A stretch of 6,246 bases of DNA from Planctomycetota bacterium (GTDB lineage: Bacteria > Planctomycetota > Planctomycetia > Planctomycetales > Planctomycetaceae), in NCBI GenBank assembly GCA_013151585.1, contig JAADHY010000243.1:1-6246 (forward strand), read 5' to 3'. Positions 4,955 to 6,246 of this stretch are shown in pieces; position 1 is the first letter of the stretch; the number at the start of each line of letters is the position of its first letter. A program made the translations under genes and the position numbers. The notes under the pieces were generated by a model. That model did no database searches. It worked only from the letters and a program-made list of their open reading frames with translations, and was not told the DNA's origin.

Positions 4955-6246
4955 ATGGCTTTCCGTTTGTCTCGACGCTTTCTTGGCGTCGCTTTGCTGG
5001 CCGGCCTGTTTGGAGTGGCGTCCTCGGGGGCTTCGTTTGGCGCGGAACCGTCCAAAAGCTCCCTGAATCGAGCCGGACGGACGGAGCGGCTGACGCTGGA
5101 GCAAGTCAAAAGCCGGCGGGCGAAAGTCGAATCACAGAAGGACCTGGCCGAAGACGTGAAGAAGGCCGCCTTGGCGTTGTATGACCAGGCGATCCAGCAT
5201 TTGGAACAGGCCAGAGAGCTGGCGGCTGAAGCGAGACGGTTTCAGCGAGATGTCGCGACGGTGGAGCAGCGCGTAGCGGCGATTCGAGAGAGGATTGAGC
5301 AACTTCAAGGAGCCAAACCGGCGGCTTTGCCATCGTCGGCGCTGTCCGATTTGGAACGCGAGCTGACCCAGCGCGAACTTCGACTAAACGAGATTAAAAC
5401 GGCCTTGGCGAAAACAGAAGCAGAGATTGCCGGCCGAGCGGCTCGACGCAAAGAGATTCGCGACCTGCTGGAAAGTCTGCCGAGCCGGTTGGACGAGATT
5501 GCCAAGAATCTACAGAGCCCGCCACCGGCCGATGAATCTCCTGTCCTCTCTGAGGCACGTCGGACGGAATGGCTGGCCCGTCAGGAACTGATCCAGCAAG
5601 AAGCGGAAGCCCTCAAGGCCGAATTGGCTAAATACGACGCGGAAGAGGCGGCCGACTGGAGCCGGCTGAAAAGGGACCTAAGCACCCTGGAGCTGGCCTT
5701 GGCCCAGAAGGAGCATGATCGACTTGCTGAGTTCGTCCGGAAAAGGCGCGCCGAGCAGACTCAAGAGGCTGTGCAAGCGGCTCGCCACGAAGCCCAGGCC
5801 ACGCATCCGCTGCTTAAACCCTTCGCCGACGAGAATCGCAAGCTGGCCGAGGCCGCTCATCAAACCGCTCAGCGGGTCGCTTCGGTCGAGGCCGAGCTGA
5901 CGCAAGTGCAGAAGACCCGGGACACGCTCCGAAAGCAGTTCGAGCAAGCTCGGGCGAAAGTTCAAAGCGTCGGTTTAACGGGTACGATCGGCATGATGCT
6001 GCGCAAGCAGCGAGCGGCTTTGCCCGATTTGGCGAAGTATCGCCGCCGAGTACGAGAACGACGTCAAGCGATTGAAGAAGCCCAGTACGCTTTGTTCGAA
6101 TACGACGACCAACGAGCCGCCCTGGCGGACACCGACTCGGCCGTTCGCTCTTTGTTGTTGCAATTACCTTCGGCGGTCCGAGCCGACCTACGCGAAGAGT
6201 TGGAAGCGGCTGCCCGGGAACTGGTCGAGCGGAAACGGAAGTACTT
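4955..6246 (+). CDS. N-terminal part of an MscK/KefA-type large mechanosensitive channel, cut by the window edge
   Basis: The frame is open for 430 complete codons and runs off the right edge. Residues 1-30 form a signal peptide (MAFRLSRRFLGVALLAGLFG, hydrophobic to about residue 22, likely cleavage SFGA|EP after Ala30). The rest is almost entirely long, charged alpha-helix, rich in Glu, Gln, Ala, Arg and Leu, with coiled-coil character. This matches the periplasmic N-terminal 'porin-like' domain of MscK/MscM-type MscS-superfamily channels. The conserved motif GLTGTIGMMLRKQRAALP (residues 340-357) matches the family pattern G-L-x-x-x-x-G-x-x-L-R-x-Q-R-x-x-L-P. The stretch HPLLKPFADENRKLAE (from 284) is also family-like. 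The transmembrane helices and MscS pore/beta domain should follow outside the window. Such channels release solutes on osmotic downshock. Without the pore domain in view, a coiled-coil secreted protein is the alternative, but the motif makes the channel call likely. Confidence 0.85.
   Translation, partial: MAFRLSRRFLGVALLAGLFGVASSGASFGAEPSKSSLNRAGRTERLTLEQVKSRRAKVESQKDLAEDVKKAALALYDQAIQHLEQARELAAEARRFQRDVATVEQRVAAIRERIEQLQGAKPAALPSSALSDLERELTQRELRLNEIKTALAKTEAEIAGRAARRKEIRDLLESLPSRLDEIAKNLQSPPPADESPVLSEARRTEWLARQELIQQEAEALKAELAKYDAEEAADWSRLKRDLSTLELALAQKEHDRLAEFVRKRRAEQTQEAVQAARHEAQATHPLLKPFADENRKLAEAAHQTAQRVASVEAELTQVQKTRDTLRKQFEQARAKVQSVGLTGTIGMMLRKQRAALPDLAKYRRRVRERRQAIEEAQYALFEYDDQRAALADTDSAVRSLLLQLPSAVRADLREELEAAARELVERKRKY

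Noticed and set aside
4970..4987. Twin-arginine signal (SRRFLG) in the channel precursor
   Set aside because: The consensus needs a residue between RR and FL, which is missing here, and a large membrane channel would use the Sec route.
4684..5109. 141-codon minus-strand frame overlapping the start of the channel gene
   Set aside because: It is antisense to the signal peptide and first helices of a well-supported gene and has no recognisable domain.

Overview
The window is GC-rich bacterial DNA. It carries a conserved ribosomal-protein pair (rplM-rpsI), an MgtE magnesium transporter, and the start of a very large MscK/KefA-type mechanosensitive channel. A divergently transcribed pair encodes a small lipoprotein and a putative NAL1-like serine protease. 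The gene content, the style of the L13 sequence (N-terminal 'TKSFMAKKEEVQ', 'AGPEHPHQAQQP' near the C-terminus) and an S9 with an added N-terminal tail suggest a planctomycete, probably of the Pirellulales. That placement comes from remembered family patterns, not from a search.

Layout. Positions 1-1079 lie on the minus strand: a lipoprotein gene (1079 to 393) is followed 30 nt later by the 5' part of a protease-like gene (362 to beyond the left edge). Positions 1080-1491 are a divergent intergenic region holding the probable promoter and leader of rplM; it has two small GC-rich hairpins and no convincing gene. On the plus strand, rplM (GTG start at 1492) and rpsI (ATG at 2185) are separated by an unusually long 207-nt spacer. 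rpsI is followed by a strong intrinsic terminator (3165-3205). Then come mgtE (3258-4598), a 356-nt gap with short inverted and direct repeats, and the N-terminal 430 codons of the channel gene (4955 to beyond the right edge).

How the genes relate. L13 and S9 are a classic pair of large- and small-subunit proteins. MgtE and the MscK-like channel are both inner-membrane ion proteins and could share a role in ionic and osmotic homeostasis, but the 356-nt gap means co-transcription is not shown.

The most unusual item is ribosomal protein S9. An intact 129-residue S9 domain, ending in the conserved SKR tail, follows about 183 residues of a strongly acidic, Ala/Glu/Ser/Pro-rich, apparently disordered segment. 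I found no CRISPR array, tRNA, rRNA, insertion sequence or recognisable new defence or mobile system. Apart from the S9 tail and the structured gap near 4764-4895, this looks like an ordinary housekeeping region.
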